Assembly: GCF_034479555.1 (NCBI RefSeq)
Contig: NZ_CP140151.1
Location: forward strand, 1,054,001-1,118,000
Direction: 5' to 3'
DNA: 64,000 nt
From: Chromohalobacter canadensis
GTDB lineage: Bacteria > Pseudomonadota > Gammaproteobacteria > Pseudomonadales > Halomonadaceae
Shown: positions 18,383 to 27,247 of the stretch, piece after piece
Layout: each line of letters begins with the position of its first letter
Numbering within the stretch: position 1 is the first letter of the stretch
Notes under the pieces: generated by a model
Databases searched by the model: none
What the model was told of the DNA's origin: nothing
The model's input: only the letters and a program-made list of their open reading frames with translations
Position numbers and translations under genes: made by a program

Positions 18383-18770
18383 AACGTTTCTCCTTGAATG
18401 ACCGTGATCCCTTGCATCGCCGGTAAAAGCGACACGCCACGCGGCTTGAGGCACGTTATCGATGCGCCCTGCCACCTTGATGGCTCGCCCTCAGGATAGA
18501 GGATCATCGTCGTCTCTACATTATTGCTTAATGAAAGATATTCTGATATTTGAGCGCACAGCAACGCCATCTCCGACCATGGAGACCAGCGCACGCCACA
18601 CAGAGGGAGCGGATATCAAGAAAAAGGAAACGGTGAAATACGGCCCGACCGCCATCGCCGTGGACAAAACGTTTACCCTTGAGGGAAAGCAGGTAAAACC
18701 AAGCGAGGAAGGGGGGGAATGCCAAGCACTTGATTTTTATATAAATAAAACCCCCTTCGATGAGTTTCGC
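18383..18770. other. Non-coding gap holding the left edge of a genomic island
   Basis: No gene can be supported here on either strand; the open frames are antisense to the island cassette or lack ribosome sites. The first part is the gcd leader. A segment at 18678-18738 is a direct repeat of sequence beside tRNA-Leu at 28.2 kb, and the stretch just after it turns AT-rich (TTTTATATAAATAAAA), marking the likely island border. Confidence 0.6.
18678..18738 (+). repeat. Left copy of ~60-bp direct repeat flanking the island
   Basis: A 61-bp sequence beginning CTTGAGGGAAAGCAGG and ending ACTTGATTTTT. It aligns with 28231-28288 (58 bp) with about five substitutions and a 3-nt length difference in a G-run. 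The right copy touches the 3' end of tRNA-Leu(CAA). It is the best candidate for the far junction of the island. Confidence 0.7.
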
Positions 18771-20102
18771 TTAGCGCTTTCCAACAAGTCGGCCCGTAGT
18801 ATTATCCATCCGATACTGCGTTATCGAGCCATCCACAATCCGCCACACAATATCTCTCGCCGTATCCAACTCGACGTCGAACCACTCGCGGGGCCGGTAG
18901 GTACTGCCATCTCGGCTGTGCAGCAACACATTGACCCGCTGGTGATAAAGCATAGCGTGAACCAGACGCTCGAAGCGACGCGGGTCGAGGTTGTAACACT
19001 CAAACGACGTGGCGACCTGCACAGGCGCTTCCAGGTAGGTCTGTTGACGTTCAGCCCCGGCGAGACGTTGGTCTAGCTCTTTCTCGGTGTAACCGATCTT
19101 GTAGAGGTTTCGAATGCCGCGCAGTGCCGGGTCCTGGCTCAGTGAGCGCAGGATGTAGATCAACCCGGTACGCTTGTCATGATGCGTAATGCCCTGCATG
19201 ACATCGAAGGTGTTGTCACGCCGGAGAATACGACGCCCCGTCTCATCCTTGTAGAGTGCTCGAGCAAGCGAGCGCAGCAACAGGTTGGACTCGGTGCCGT
19301 TGTCGAAGACGACTCGGAGACGCGGGTTGAACTTTCGTCCAGCGCCGACGCTCTCCTCCCCAACCTGATCGGCGATACATAGCATGCCGTTGAGGACGAA
19401 CATGTCGCCCTCCTCGATCTGCGACTCCATCTGGAATGGCACTGTCTCTGCATCACCTTCACGCAGCTCTTCACGCACCTGATCGAAAAGGCTCTCGAAG
19501 CGGTAGAAATCATCGCAGTGGGCACGATGGGCAATCTCTTCTGGCATTTCTCGTTCACTGCTCTCGGGCACGTGCGTCAGGTCGAAGATCGACTCGACAC
19601 TCTCGTCATCGCCACTCAGCAGGCCGAGAGTGTCGCTTTCCCAGATGTCATCCAGCGAAGTAACACTATCCGGTGAAACAGCCACTTTCTCCGGCTTGGA
19701 TGGGGTGGCTTCCAATGTGGCACTGCCGGCCCCCCGCGACGCTCCAGAGTTCTTAGCAGGCCGGTCATGACAGGCGGTGTCCTCAGAATTGTCCGCTGAG
19801 ACCTCCAGCAGGCCGAGTGTGTCCCTATCAGCCAAGCCTTCTGCTTTGGCGGGATCATTTCTCAGAGCGGCTAGTTGGACGGCTAGTGTGGCTTCGTTGA
19901 GGCCTTTCGCATCTTCCCGTGGTTCGCGCCCATGCGCGGTCACGAATATTTCGATGCCCTGAAGGGTCGCCACTAGCCGCTGGTCGGCACTCGGCGCAGA
20001 CGACTTGGACGGTGCCACGTTCAATAGCCCTAATTCATCGGGTGTGGCAAAGATGTCATCCAGCGTACGCCGCTTGGGTGGCTCTCGACGCGTCCGAATC
20101 AT
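18771..20102 (-). CDS. GIY-YIG (T5orf172-like) nuclease-family protein of island cassette
   Basis: A 443-aa protein, third gene of the cassette. The C-terminal domain (about 312-425) matches the GIY-YIG superfamily of T5orf172/MUG113 type: GLIYILRSLS at 313-322, NLYKIGYT at 332-339, an Arg at 346 and a Glu in RRFERLVH near 379. Residues about 46-80 (FVTAHGREP..NEATLAVQLAALR) resemble the C-terminal end of the neighbouring helicase. The linker carries three copies of a short motif: LDDIF..DELGLL (14-27), DRDTLGLL (92-99) and LDDIW..DTLGLL (150-162). ATGA overlaps the helicase stop by 4 bp. Probably the DNA-cleaving component, an inference. Confidence 0.75.
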   Translation of the reverse strand: MIRTRREPPKRRTLDDIFATPDELGLLNVAPSKSSAPSADQRLVATLQGIEIFVTAHGREPREDAKGLNEATLAVQLAALRNDPAKAEGLADRDTLGLLEVSADNSEDTACHDRPAKNSGASRGAGSATLEATPSKPEKVAVSPDSVTSLDDIWESDTLGLLSGDDESVESIFDLTHVPESSEREMPEEIAHRAHCDDFYRFESLFDQVREELREGDAETVPFQMESQIEEGDMFVLNGMLCIADQVGEESVGAGRKFNPRLRVVFDNGTESNLLLRSLARALYKDETGRRILRRDNTFDVMQGITHHDKRTGLIYILRSLSQDPALRGIRNLYKIGYTEKELDQRLAGAERQQTYLEAPVQVATSFECYNLDPRRFERLVHAMLYHQRVNVLLHSRDGSTYRPREWFDVELDTARDIVWRIVDGSITQYRMDNTTGRLVGKR

Positions 20103-22177
20103 GCTGACGCCCCCTGCATCTTCTCCCGTTTCTTCTGCTGGATGTAAGCCAGGGCCTCGGCATAGCGGACCTCCATGTGGTCATCGCTGTGCACTGAGGG
20201 CGGGTGGCCCCTTTCCTTGGTGAAGGCAACGATTTTGGGCCATAGCACTACTGCCTCCTCCTCGGTCATCTGCGTGCGGTTACCGATCACGGTGTCCTGA
20301 ATGGTCTTTAGCACCGGAGCGGTCAGCGCCTTGGACAGAATCTCGTAGGCGCCCTGGAAGGGATTGATCTGGTTGATGAGATCAACGTTAAGGTGCTCGA
20401 TGTTGACGAACTTCTCACCGATCTTGATGAACTGGCGGTTGCCCTTCGGCTCACCGTCATCAGCTTCACCATCAAGATCGCGCCCATCCGGGGCAGCACC
20501 AGGGTCGACAGGCACGCCATCCTCGACATCATAGACTTGGCCAGGCTCATGGATCTCGGCCCCCTCAGGCAGCTCGTCCTCGCTCAACAGCCCACCCGTG
20601 GATCGAGCTCCCATGGTGGTGAGAACGGTCTCGCGCAGCACCTCTCGCTCGCTCTCATCTAGGTCAGGGTGCAGCCGCTCGATGACCTTCGGCAGTTCCA
20701 CTTCATTGATAATCTCAGGCTCAGTGGTTTCCGTCACCGCAGCGGCGGCCACTTCGGGCTTTTGAAGCAGGGCCGAGATGATGTCTTCCTGACCACCAGA
20801 ATCCAGGATACCCATCACTTTGTCAGAGACCGGCGCCTGTGTATCGTCGATGATCACAGTGCCCGGCTCGGCCTCCTCGCCCGGCCGCATGCGCGAGCGC
20901 GGCTTGAATGACACGCTGGGTGCCAGCACCTGCTCCATCAATAGCGAGACAGTGATCGCCTTGAGTAGGTTATTGACGCTGACCTTCACATCATCGTCGT
21001 CGGCATCGGGCTGGGCGATCAGGTTGGTGAACTGCGCGTGTGTCTTGCTCTCACTGTCGCGGGTAGCCCGCCCAATGATCTGAACGATCTCGGTCATCGA
21101 GTTGCGGTAACCGATGGTCAGCACATGCTCGCAGAAGGGCCAGTCGAAGCCCTCCTTGGCCATGCCCAGGGCGATGATGACGTCGACGTCCTCGGGCTTG
21201 GTGACCTGACGCAGGTATTCCTGCACGTCGCGGCGAATAGGGGTGTCGGTTACGAGATCGGCGACCTTCAGCAGCTTACCGGTGGGATGACGCACGGTGA
21301 CAATGCCGGTGCGGCTGTCCTGCACCTCAACATCACCCAGCGCATCGAGGATATGATCAACTTCACCATATTTGTCCTTGGTGCTCTCGCCACTGTTGAC
21401 GTTAGGGATGTGAACGATGGTCTTCTTGGCCGGGTCCAGCACCTCGCGGATCGCATCGAGGTAACGTCCCTGATAGAAGTGATAGCCGATACCCAGCGAC
21501 TTCAGATAGCGATAGCCGTTGAGTTGCTCGTAATAGGTGTAGGTCACCTTGTCGAAGCGGGCTTCATCGTCGGGCAGCAAGATCGGGGCAGCGTCTCCAC
21601 GAAAGTAGCTGCCGGTCATGGCGACGATGTGCGCGTTGGAGCCATGCATCAGATCATCGATGAGCCCTCCTAGCCTATTGCCCTCCTCGGCAGAGACATG
21701 GTGGAACTCATCGATAGCCACCAGGCAGTCGTCGAAGTCTGAGGATTTCAACTTGGCAAAGGCATAGCGCAGCGTGGCATGAGTGCAGACTAGGATCCGG
21801 TCGTGGGGATCGGCCATGAAGCGGCAGAAGGCATCCACCTTGCCGCTGTCATTGCCTGCCCGGCACAGGTCGTTGCGATCCTCGATGTGCCAGTCCCAGT
21901 CAAAACCGTATGATGTAAGGTCGGTACCCTTGAACGAGGCCCCAATGGACATCTCCGGCACCGCCACGATGGCCTTACGCAGCCCTAAGTGGTTGAGTTT
22001 ATGAAGGGCTAGGAACATCAGCGCCCTGGACTTGCCAGAGGCCGGCGGCGCCTTAAGCAGCAGATACTGACTGTCACGCTTCTCGTAGGCTCGCGCCTGC
22101 ATCTCGCGCATCCCCAACCCATCACTACTTGCGCTCTTGCCGGTCTGGGCATACTCAATCTTGATCAGTTCCGCCAT
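20099..22177 (-). CDS. SF2 DEAD/DEAH-type helicase of island cassette
   Basis: A 692-aa superfamily 2 helicase/translocase resembling ResIII-type restriction subunits. Walker A is APPASGKS (43-50), motif II is IDEFHH (155-160), motif III MTGS (187-190), and motif VI QIIGRATRD (366-374). The region 430-620 is acidic and poorly conserved. The last 48 residues (FTKERGHPP..EVRYAEALAYIQQKKR) form a small domain similar to one in the GIY-YIG partner. The gene starts 3 nt after the methyltransferase stop and overlaps the next gene by 4 bp, so the three are one transcript. No nuclease motif is visible in this protein itself. Confidence 0.85.
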   Translation of the reverse strand: MAELIKIEYAQTGKSASSDGLGMREMQARAYEKRDSQYLLLKAPPASGKSRALMFLALHKLNHLGLRKAIVAVPEMSIGASFKGTDLTSYGFDWDWHIEDRNDLCRAGNDSGKVDAFCRFMADPHDRILVCTHATLRYAFAKLKSSDFDDCLVAIDEFHHVSAEEGNRLGGLIDDLMHGSNAHIVAMTGSYFRGDAAPILLPDDEARFDKVTYTYYEQLNGYRYLKSLGIGYHFYQGRYLDAIREVLDPAKKTIVHIPNVNSGESTKDKYGEVDHILDALGDVEVQDSRTGIVTVRHPTGKLLKVADLVTDTPIRRDVQEYLRQVTKPEDVDVIIALGMAKEGFDWPFCEHVLTIGYRNSMTEIVQIIGRATRDSESKTHAQFTNLIAQPDADDDDVKVSVNNLLKAITVSLLMEQVLAPSVSFKPRSRMRPGEEAEPGTVIIDDTQAPVSDKVMGILDSGGQEDIISALLQKPEVAAAAVTETTEPEIINEVELPKVIERLHPDLDESEREVLRETVLTTMGARSTGGLLSEDELPEGAEIHEPGQVYDVEDGVPVDPGAAPDGRDLDGEADDGEPKGNRQFIKIGEKFVNIEHLNVDLINQINPFQGAYEILSKALTAPVLKTIQDTVIGNRTQMTEEEAVVLWPKIVAFTKERGHPPSVHSDDHMEVRYAEALAYIQQKKREKMQGASA

Positions 22178-22180
22178 GCC

Positions 22181-24922
22181 TTAGCCCTCCTTGGTGACAG
22201 CGTTACGAGATTTCTTGGTTCGACTTGGCTTTGACGCCTTCTCGGCTTCGATTAACGCCTCGTAGCGGGCCAGCAGATACTCTTGGCGCTCGGCAGTATC
22301 ACGGAAAGGTCGATCCCGGTAGAGTTTTTCCACGGCACGATCCAATGCTTGGTGGGTTTCCAAGAGATTGTCGGGCATCTTGTCGGGATCGTAGAGCTGA
22401 GTCATCGTCTTGTCGGGATGGGCGGCACGGGCAAGGATTATGGCGCGACCGAGTTTCTCGATCTCTTGGCGATCTCGCTCAGATACCTCAGGCCACGGGA
22501 AGGTGTTGTAGACTATTCTAGATGAGTATCCATAACGACTTTCAAGTCGTCCGCAAACAAGTCGCATCCAGTCAAGATGCATGATTGATGACAAGACTGA
22601 AAATTCATAGAGACCTCCATCCGGGATAATGTAATTCTTGTTATTGGAAATCACGTCAGACTCCATGAATCCCAGCGGAACATATGGCCTTCTTTCCGAA
22701 GTAAAAGCTGGGACCAAGATATAGCTACCCTCCTCAGGCTGTGCGACCTGAAGAAATTGATGGGGCCTCTTAGCGCCCTGAAGAGCAGCGGCATGGCCAG
22801 CCTTGATCCGAAGGGCACGAACCGCATCGAGTCGAGACCTCACCTCTGGGATATTCAGCACCTCCTCGGGGGCCCCAACTAGCCACAGACACCAGCGACA
22901 ATCACCCTTCAAGAACTCCTGAGCACCTATCAAGGGCTTGATCCAAGGTACCAAACGCTGCTCACGGTCGAGCAGTTGATCTTTTTCTGACTCGGACAGG
23001 ATCAAGTTGCCGCCATCTGTAGGCTGATTGCCACGAACCATTGGCAAGGCCGGAACTAGAGATCGATTGCGACTGGACACAATGGTATTGCCACCCTCTA
23101 CAAGATACGGACTGATATTTTTGACAATCTTCATTCGCCACTCACCCGAAACACGCTGGTAGAGCCGCTTTTGTGTTGGGTGCGTGCTCAGTCCAATGAT
23201 CACAACGTGGACGCCTGCATTGCTTTGAGCACTATTGCTCCACGGGAATGTCTGATAGGCAAAGGATATTTCAATACCTGAATTTAAGATTCCCGGCCAC
23301 AGAGTAGCAACCTGCTGCCCCTGGCAGAGGGAGTTGGTTGATACAAAAGCGGCTTCACCACCGGGCTGCAAGTAATCTGTCCCTTTCTGAAACCAGCAAG
23401 CGACATAGTCCAAATACCCAAGGGCCTTTTTTCCAAACACTCGCTTCATATCGCGAGCCTGCTCAACGTTTCTCCCAGCTGTGCCATGAAAAGGTGGATT
23501 GCCGCAAATATAAACCTCCTGTCCTTCGCCATTCCAGCAAACATCGAGCCAATTCAATTGAAGACTATTACCCGCCACCAGCTGTGCTGCATCCTTCAAC
23601 GGTAGTAGCGGCTCTGCATGGCCGAACTCTTTGGCGAACAGCATGTTCATCTGGTGCTCTGCCAACCACAGAGATAACTGCGCCACTTCATACGCAAAAT
23701 CATCGATCTCGATGCCATAGAACTGACTAAGCCTAATGCCGCTCATGAAGAGTTCATTCTGCTTTTGCTCACCGACATCCTGCATCGCACGGAAAACTGA
23801 CATCTCCAACCGCCGCAGCTCTTTGTAGGCTATGATCAGGAAGTTGCCCGAGCCCATGGCGGGGTCGAATACCTTTATGTGCGACAGCCTTTCCAGCAGC
23901 GCCTCCAGTTTCTTGCGGTTGCCCCTGTCCTTGTGCAGCTCCGCATAAAGCTTATCGAGAAACAGGGGGCGGATCACCTTCATGATGTTGGGTACGGAGG
24001 TGTAGTGCTGACCCATGGAGTCGCGACTTTCTTCGTCCACGACCGCCTGGAACATCGAACCGAAGATGTCGGGATTCACCGCCTCCCAAGCGAGTCGGCC
24101 GCACTCAATCATCATCCGCCGTCCCGTGCCACGAATCTCGGGCACAGGGAGGTCGTCACGGAACAGGCCGCCGTTGACGTAGGGGAATTGGGCAACGTGA
24201 GCGGCTAAGTCAGCCGGACGCTCATCCTCTGGCTGGTTCATTACCCGGAACAGCTGGGTAAGCAGGTCAGGCAAGTCCTCCCCGTTCTCACCGCTGGCCT
24301 CGGTGATGACCTTGGTGAAGGCGTTCTTGGGGAAGATGCCGGTGTCTTCGGCGAAGTAGCAAAACAGCAGACGGGTCAGGAAAACGTTGAGCGCGTGCAA
24401 CTGCTCTGGCGTGCTGAATTCGTTGACCTCCTTAAGACGGTCGAACAACCGCCCCATCTTTGCTGCCGCCTTCAGGTCAGCAGACGCTTCCTCAAAGTGC
24501 TTGGTGCGCTCCAGACCCGCCATCGGAGCGAAAAATAGGTATTGGGTCGCCAGTTCGCCAAACCCGACCTCCAGGCGCTCATCGGTTTTGGTATCCAGCG
24601 CCGTCATCTCACGGAAGTCCGTCACTACCAAAAAGCGGCACTTGTGCCGGGCAGGTTCATCCTCGTCGGCCAGCACCTGCAGCGCCTCGTGGATGCTCTC
24701 GCCCTGGCGCACCGGCATGTAGTAAAGCCACTTTTTCAGCGCGACATGCCCCTCGTCCTTTCGACTGGCGACGTTGCGCTGCCCACCATTGCGGATCTGG
24801 GTGAGAGTGGCCTTGGGAAAATCGTAGGCGTCGAGGAAGGCGTAGATGAACTCACCGCTGTCGGCTTTGGGCCGTGTGGCAGCGGTCAGGGTATCCATGC
24901 AGTAGGTCTGGTCGAAGGCCAT
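22181..24922 (-). CDS. MmeI-fold N6-adenine DNA methyltransferase of island cassette
   Basis: A 913-aa DNA methyltransferase with the layout of type IIL (MmeI-like) enzymes: helical spacer (about 150-300, with LLFCYFAEDTGIF), methyltransferase core with GQHYTS (304-309), SAM motif I DPAMGSGN (353-360) and catalytic NPPF (475-478), a target-recognition region (about 560-800), and a C-terminal YLLARYEAL segment. MmeI enzymes have an N-terminal PD-ExK nuclease; here the corresponding first 150 residues show no ExK pair, so it may only methylate. First gene of the cassette. The best ribosome-site candidate (GGGAG) is 14 nt from the ATG; an ATG eight codons later is possible. Confidence 0.83.
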   Translation of the reverse strand: MAFDQTYCMDTLTAATRPKADSGEFIYAFLDAYDFPKATLTQIRNGGQRNVASRKDEGHVALKKWLYYMPVRQGESIHEALQVLADEDEPARHKCRFLVVTDFREMTALDTKTDERLEVGFGELATQYLFFAPMAGLERTKHFEEASADLKAAAKMGRLFDRLKEVNEFSTPEQLHALNVFLTRLLFCYFAEDTGIFPKNAFTKVITEASGENGEDLPDLLTQLFRVMNQPEDERPADLAAHVAQFPYVNGGLFRDDLPVPEIRGTGRRMMIECGRLAWEAVNPDIFGSMFQAVVDEESRDSMGQHYTSVPNIMKVIRPLFLDKLYAELHKDRGNRKKLEALLERLSHIKVFDPAMGSGNFLIIAYKELRRLEMSVFRAMQDVGEQKQNELFMSGIRLSQFYGIEIDDFAYEVAQLSLWLAEHQMNMLFAKEFGHAEPLLPLKDAAQLVAGNSLQLNWLDVCWNGEGQEVYICGNPPFHGTAGRNVEQARDMKRVFGKKALGYLDYVACWFQKGTDYLQPGGEAAFVSTNSLCQGQQVATLWPGILNSGIEISFAYQTFPWSNSAQSNAGVHVVIIGLSTHPTQKRLYQRVSGEWRMKIVKNISPYLVEGGNTIVSSRNRSLVPALPMVRGNQPTDGGNLILSESEKDQLLDREQRLVPWIKPLIGAQEFLKGDCRWCLWLVGAPEEVLNIPEVRSRLDAVRALRIKAGHAAALQGAKRPHQFLQVAQPEEGSYILVPAFTSERRPYVPLGFMESDVISNNKNYIIPDGGLYEFSVLSSIMHLDWMRLVCGRLESRYGYSSRIVYNTFPWPEVSERDRQEIEKLGRAIILARAAHPDKTMTQLYDPDKMPDNLLETHQALDRAVEKLYRDRPFRDTAERQEYLLARYEALIEAEKASKPSRTKKSRNAVTKEG

Positions 24923-25632
24923 ATTAGGGTGCTACTCCCTGCGTGCGGGCTCCAGCAGGAGCCAATAGTTCGTTATGGCGCTAAGCCTACTAAGCTGCAG
25001 GGACAGTGTCATTGACTCTCTCAGAACCCATCACCAAGGACGGCGAGAGAAAAGGGCCAAGGTTCTCCAATCAGGGGCGGCCTTGTCGACTGGTAGCCCG
25101 TTCCGCAAGGACTCGAATACTTCCAGGTATATCAGCTACAGGCTGGCTGCCCGCCGGCAAGCCATGGCCTTGCAGGATGTTGCAAGCGTTTCTCGGATTT
25201 CGAGCCTTACCCATAGTCATGTTGAAGGTCATGGGGATGACGATCCGCGCATACCAGTTTGTCTGATGGCGACTGCGGGTCAGGTAGGCTTTATAATTCA
25301 GACCTTGTAAGTAGATCGCCTAAATGCCACACCTTAGAGCTGATGCTGACCTATACCCCTTTGGATCACATGGTTCCCGGGGTCGGGGTCGGGGTCGGAC
25401 TCGAACCAGTCGGTGTCACCACCGAGAAATTTTGAAATATCCACAGCAACGAACACTAAATCGTCGCCGCCCGGCAAAGCAGGCAGTCACATAAGGAATT
25501 TTTGACTGTGAGCGCCTTTGTCGGTCTTCGGTGTGGACACTTTGTGGTCACTCAAAAGCCAGATATTCTGGAATCAATGAAAATATAATCACCTCACTCT
25601 GCACCCCTTAACTGGACTACGTTACCGCCATA
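24923..25632. other. 710-bp gap between the cassette and the AT-rich genes
   Basis: It should hold the promoter of the methyltransferase operon. No gene can be supported: short open frames at 25006-25266 (plus) and its complement lack ribosome sites and resemble nothing I know. A degenerate tRNA-Leu 3' fragment lies at 25371-25436. Past it the base composition drops sharply in GC. Confidence 0.55.
25371..25436 (-). pseudogene. Degenerate 3' fragment of tRNA-Leu(CAA), probable old attachment site
   Basis: The plus-strand sequence starts TGGTTCCCGGGGTC and continues GGACTCGAACC and GGTGTCACCACCGAGAAATTTTGAA, paralleling bases 28290-28345 of the intact tRNA gene, from its CCA end to the anticodon loop. 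It differs by several substitutions and carries GGGGTC three times in tandem (25379-25396) where the tRNA has one. It cannot fold as a full tRNA because the 5' half is missing. Such duplicated tRNA 3' ends are the normal trace of integrase-mediated insertion. Confidence 0.72.
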
Positions 25633-26628
25633 TCAATCTTTTACCTGGCTCCCAGGACCCTCACTTTCCCGCTCATTCTGACGGGCGTTTACAGCAGGCC
25701 CTGGAGTAACATCATACCTTTCGCTTTTTTTAACTCTCTCCAGACTACTTTCTAAACTCTCAACACTGTGAGAATCAAACAGACTCTCTATTTCTTTATT
25801 CCAAACATACTCTTTTTGAACCGCGGAAACGAATGCGAAGCAAACGAAAAATGCTATGACTGGTATCACCATAGATTTCATTTGCTTTTCTCCGGGCTCT
25901 CCCGACTTTATTCTCTCCCACTCCTTCTCTAGATAACAAGCTATTATTTGGTTAAAATCATTAATCTCCGCCACCAAGTCATCATCCGACTCACCTTTAT
26001 AGCACCTGCTTACCAGATACCGCCCTCTTCGGATAACCAAATCGCGTGCTTCATCTTTATGTAGGCGCCCCCATTTTTTGTAAGCCTTCCTTTTAATATC
26101 AGGGGAAATTTCTCTCAACTTTCTAAATAAATATACCCATCTACCCTCACCCTCTTTCTTATAACGTATATCTCTACCATTCCCACCTCCAGCATTCGCT
26201 TCATTACTTCCCCACTTCTCCTGATCCTCGCCTGTTTTTTTTAAAACACTGCCCGGCACAATGATTTTATCATTACCATCTTTATTAGGCAGCATGATGA
26301 GCACTTTGCTTAAGCTATAATTAGCCCTTTCAAGGGCTTCCCTTACTCTTTCTTCTCTTTTCTCTGAATCTTCTTCTTTTACTACCAACTTTCTTTGATT
26401 ATAATAATATTCTCTAAGAGCCCCAGAAAAAACAGATAGCTCGCTTCTTAACTCAGCTCCCCACCTTTCACGCATCTCTGATATGGTTTTTGATCTGTCA
26501 AACACCACTTTTGAGTAAACAGCTCCTGCACCCAAAAGCGCACTAACAAAAGACACACTCCCCAACAACCCATTTAATTTTTCTGTTACAATATTCACAA
26601 CATCTATAATAAACAATAAAGCCTCCAT
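25633..26628 (-). CDS. AT-rich hypothetical membrane protein, 331 aa
   Basis: I do not recognise this protein. Residues 3-42 are hydrophobic and could form one or two membrane helices; a second segment is at about 253-270 (VIPVIAFFVCFAFVSA). Between them lies a long, highly charged, helical cytoplasmic region. Its codon use is rich in A/T-ending codons (Ile ATA, Lys AAA, Arg AGA), unlike every housekeeping gene in the window, which marks recent acquisition. AAGGTGG precedes the ATG at 26628; an adjacent TTG at 26631 is less likely. A 49-aa one-helix protein lies 206 bp upstream on the same strand. Function unknown; a defence or toxin role is only a guess. Confidence 0.6.
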   Translation of the reverse strand: MEALLFIIDVVNIVTEKLNGLLGSVSFVSALLGAGAVYSKVVFDRSKTISEMRERWGAELRSELSVFSGALREYYYNQRKLVVKEEDSEKREERVREALERANYSLSKVLIMLPNKDGNDKIIVPGSVLKKTGEDQEKWGSNEANAGGGNGRDIRYKKEGEGRWVYLFRKLREISPDIKRKAYKKWGRLHKDEARDLVIRRGRYLVSRCYKGESDDDLVAEINDFNQIIACYLEKEWERIKSGEPGEKQMKSMVIPVIAFFVCFAFVSAVQKEYVWNKEIESLFDSHSVESLESSLERVKKSERYDVTPGPAVNARQNERESEGPGSQVKD

Positions 26629-26834
26629 CAACCACCTTACAAGAGCTTAAAACCCATAAGCCACGCCCTAACTTTATGCCCTCAAATGCCAACCTGCGTA
26701 AAACTTTAATTTAACAAAGAAGACACCACAACGATTGTTCCAGCCTTTTCATAAAACTATAAGCATAAAAAGAATAGCCCGCTCATTCATGCGCCACCCT
26801 GGCCCTACCTATCGATTTTTCGCATATTGAGTGG

Positions 26835-26984
26835 CTATTTATTATTGCCAGGCTTTTTCTTAATAGAAGAAATGATTTTCTCTTCCAACCAAATCCAGCC
26901 GATGCTTAAGACAAAGAAAAGCCCAACCAGCCAATAAGCATGATGAGTTAATTTTTTAAAGCTTTCTAATGCTAGATCGTGCAT
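26835..26984 (-). CDS. Small one-helix membrane protein, 49 aa
   Basis: A tiny AT-rich gene with an excellent ribosome site (GGGAGGGGGAA directly before the ATG at 26984). The protein has one membrane helix at about residues 15-33 (HAYWLVGLFFVLSIGWIWLEE) and a basic tail ending KKKPGNNK. No family recognised. Same strand and same foreign base composition as the 331-aa membrane protein downstream, so the two may form one unit. Confidence 0.5.
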   Translation of the reverse strand: MHDLALESFKKLTHHAYWLVGLFFVLSIGWIWLEEKIISSIKKKPGNNK

Positions 26985-27247
26985 TTCCCCCTCCCCTCTA
27001 CGACTACCATTTACCCACAACCTACTTGACTATTCGGTGTCCGTTCCCGTTTGCTTAAGTTCTTTGCGCTTTTCCTCTATGGTGGGGCTTATATGGCCTG
27101 CGTCTTCAATTCCTTATTGTGCATCAGCCACATCGTGTAGTGGGGAAACACCGCTAGCACCTGCTTCACCACGAGCACGCCATGCACTTCTGTTCCGTAA
27201 AATACTACTAAAATACAAACACGTACAAGCAAGGCCAGGCGACCGCC

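Noticed and set aside
18462..19076. 204-aa open frame on the plus strand at the island edge
   Set aside because: Mostly antisense to the GIY-YIG gene and crosses the direct repeat; no motifs.
25006..25266. 86-aa open frame on the plus strand
   Set aside because: No ribosome site, no recognised family and no GC-codon signal; could be decayed sequence, so left unannotated.
25379..25396. GGGGTC tandem repeat as a microsatellite or phase-variation tract
   Set aside because: Only three units and not in a gene; explained by slippage in the decayed tRNA fragment.
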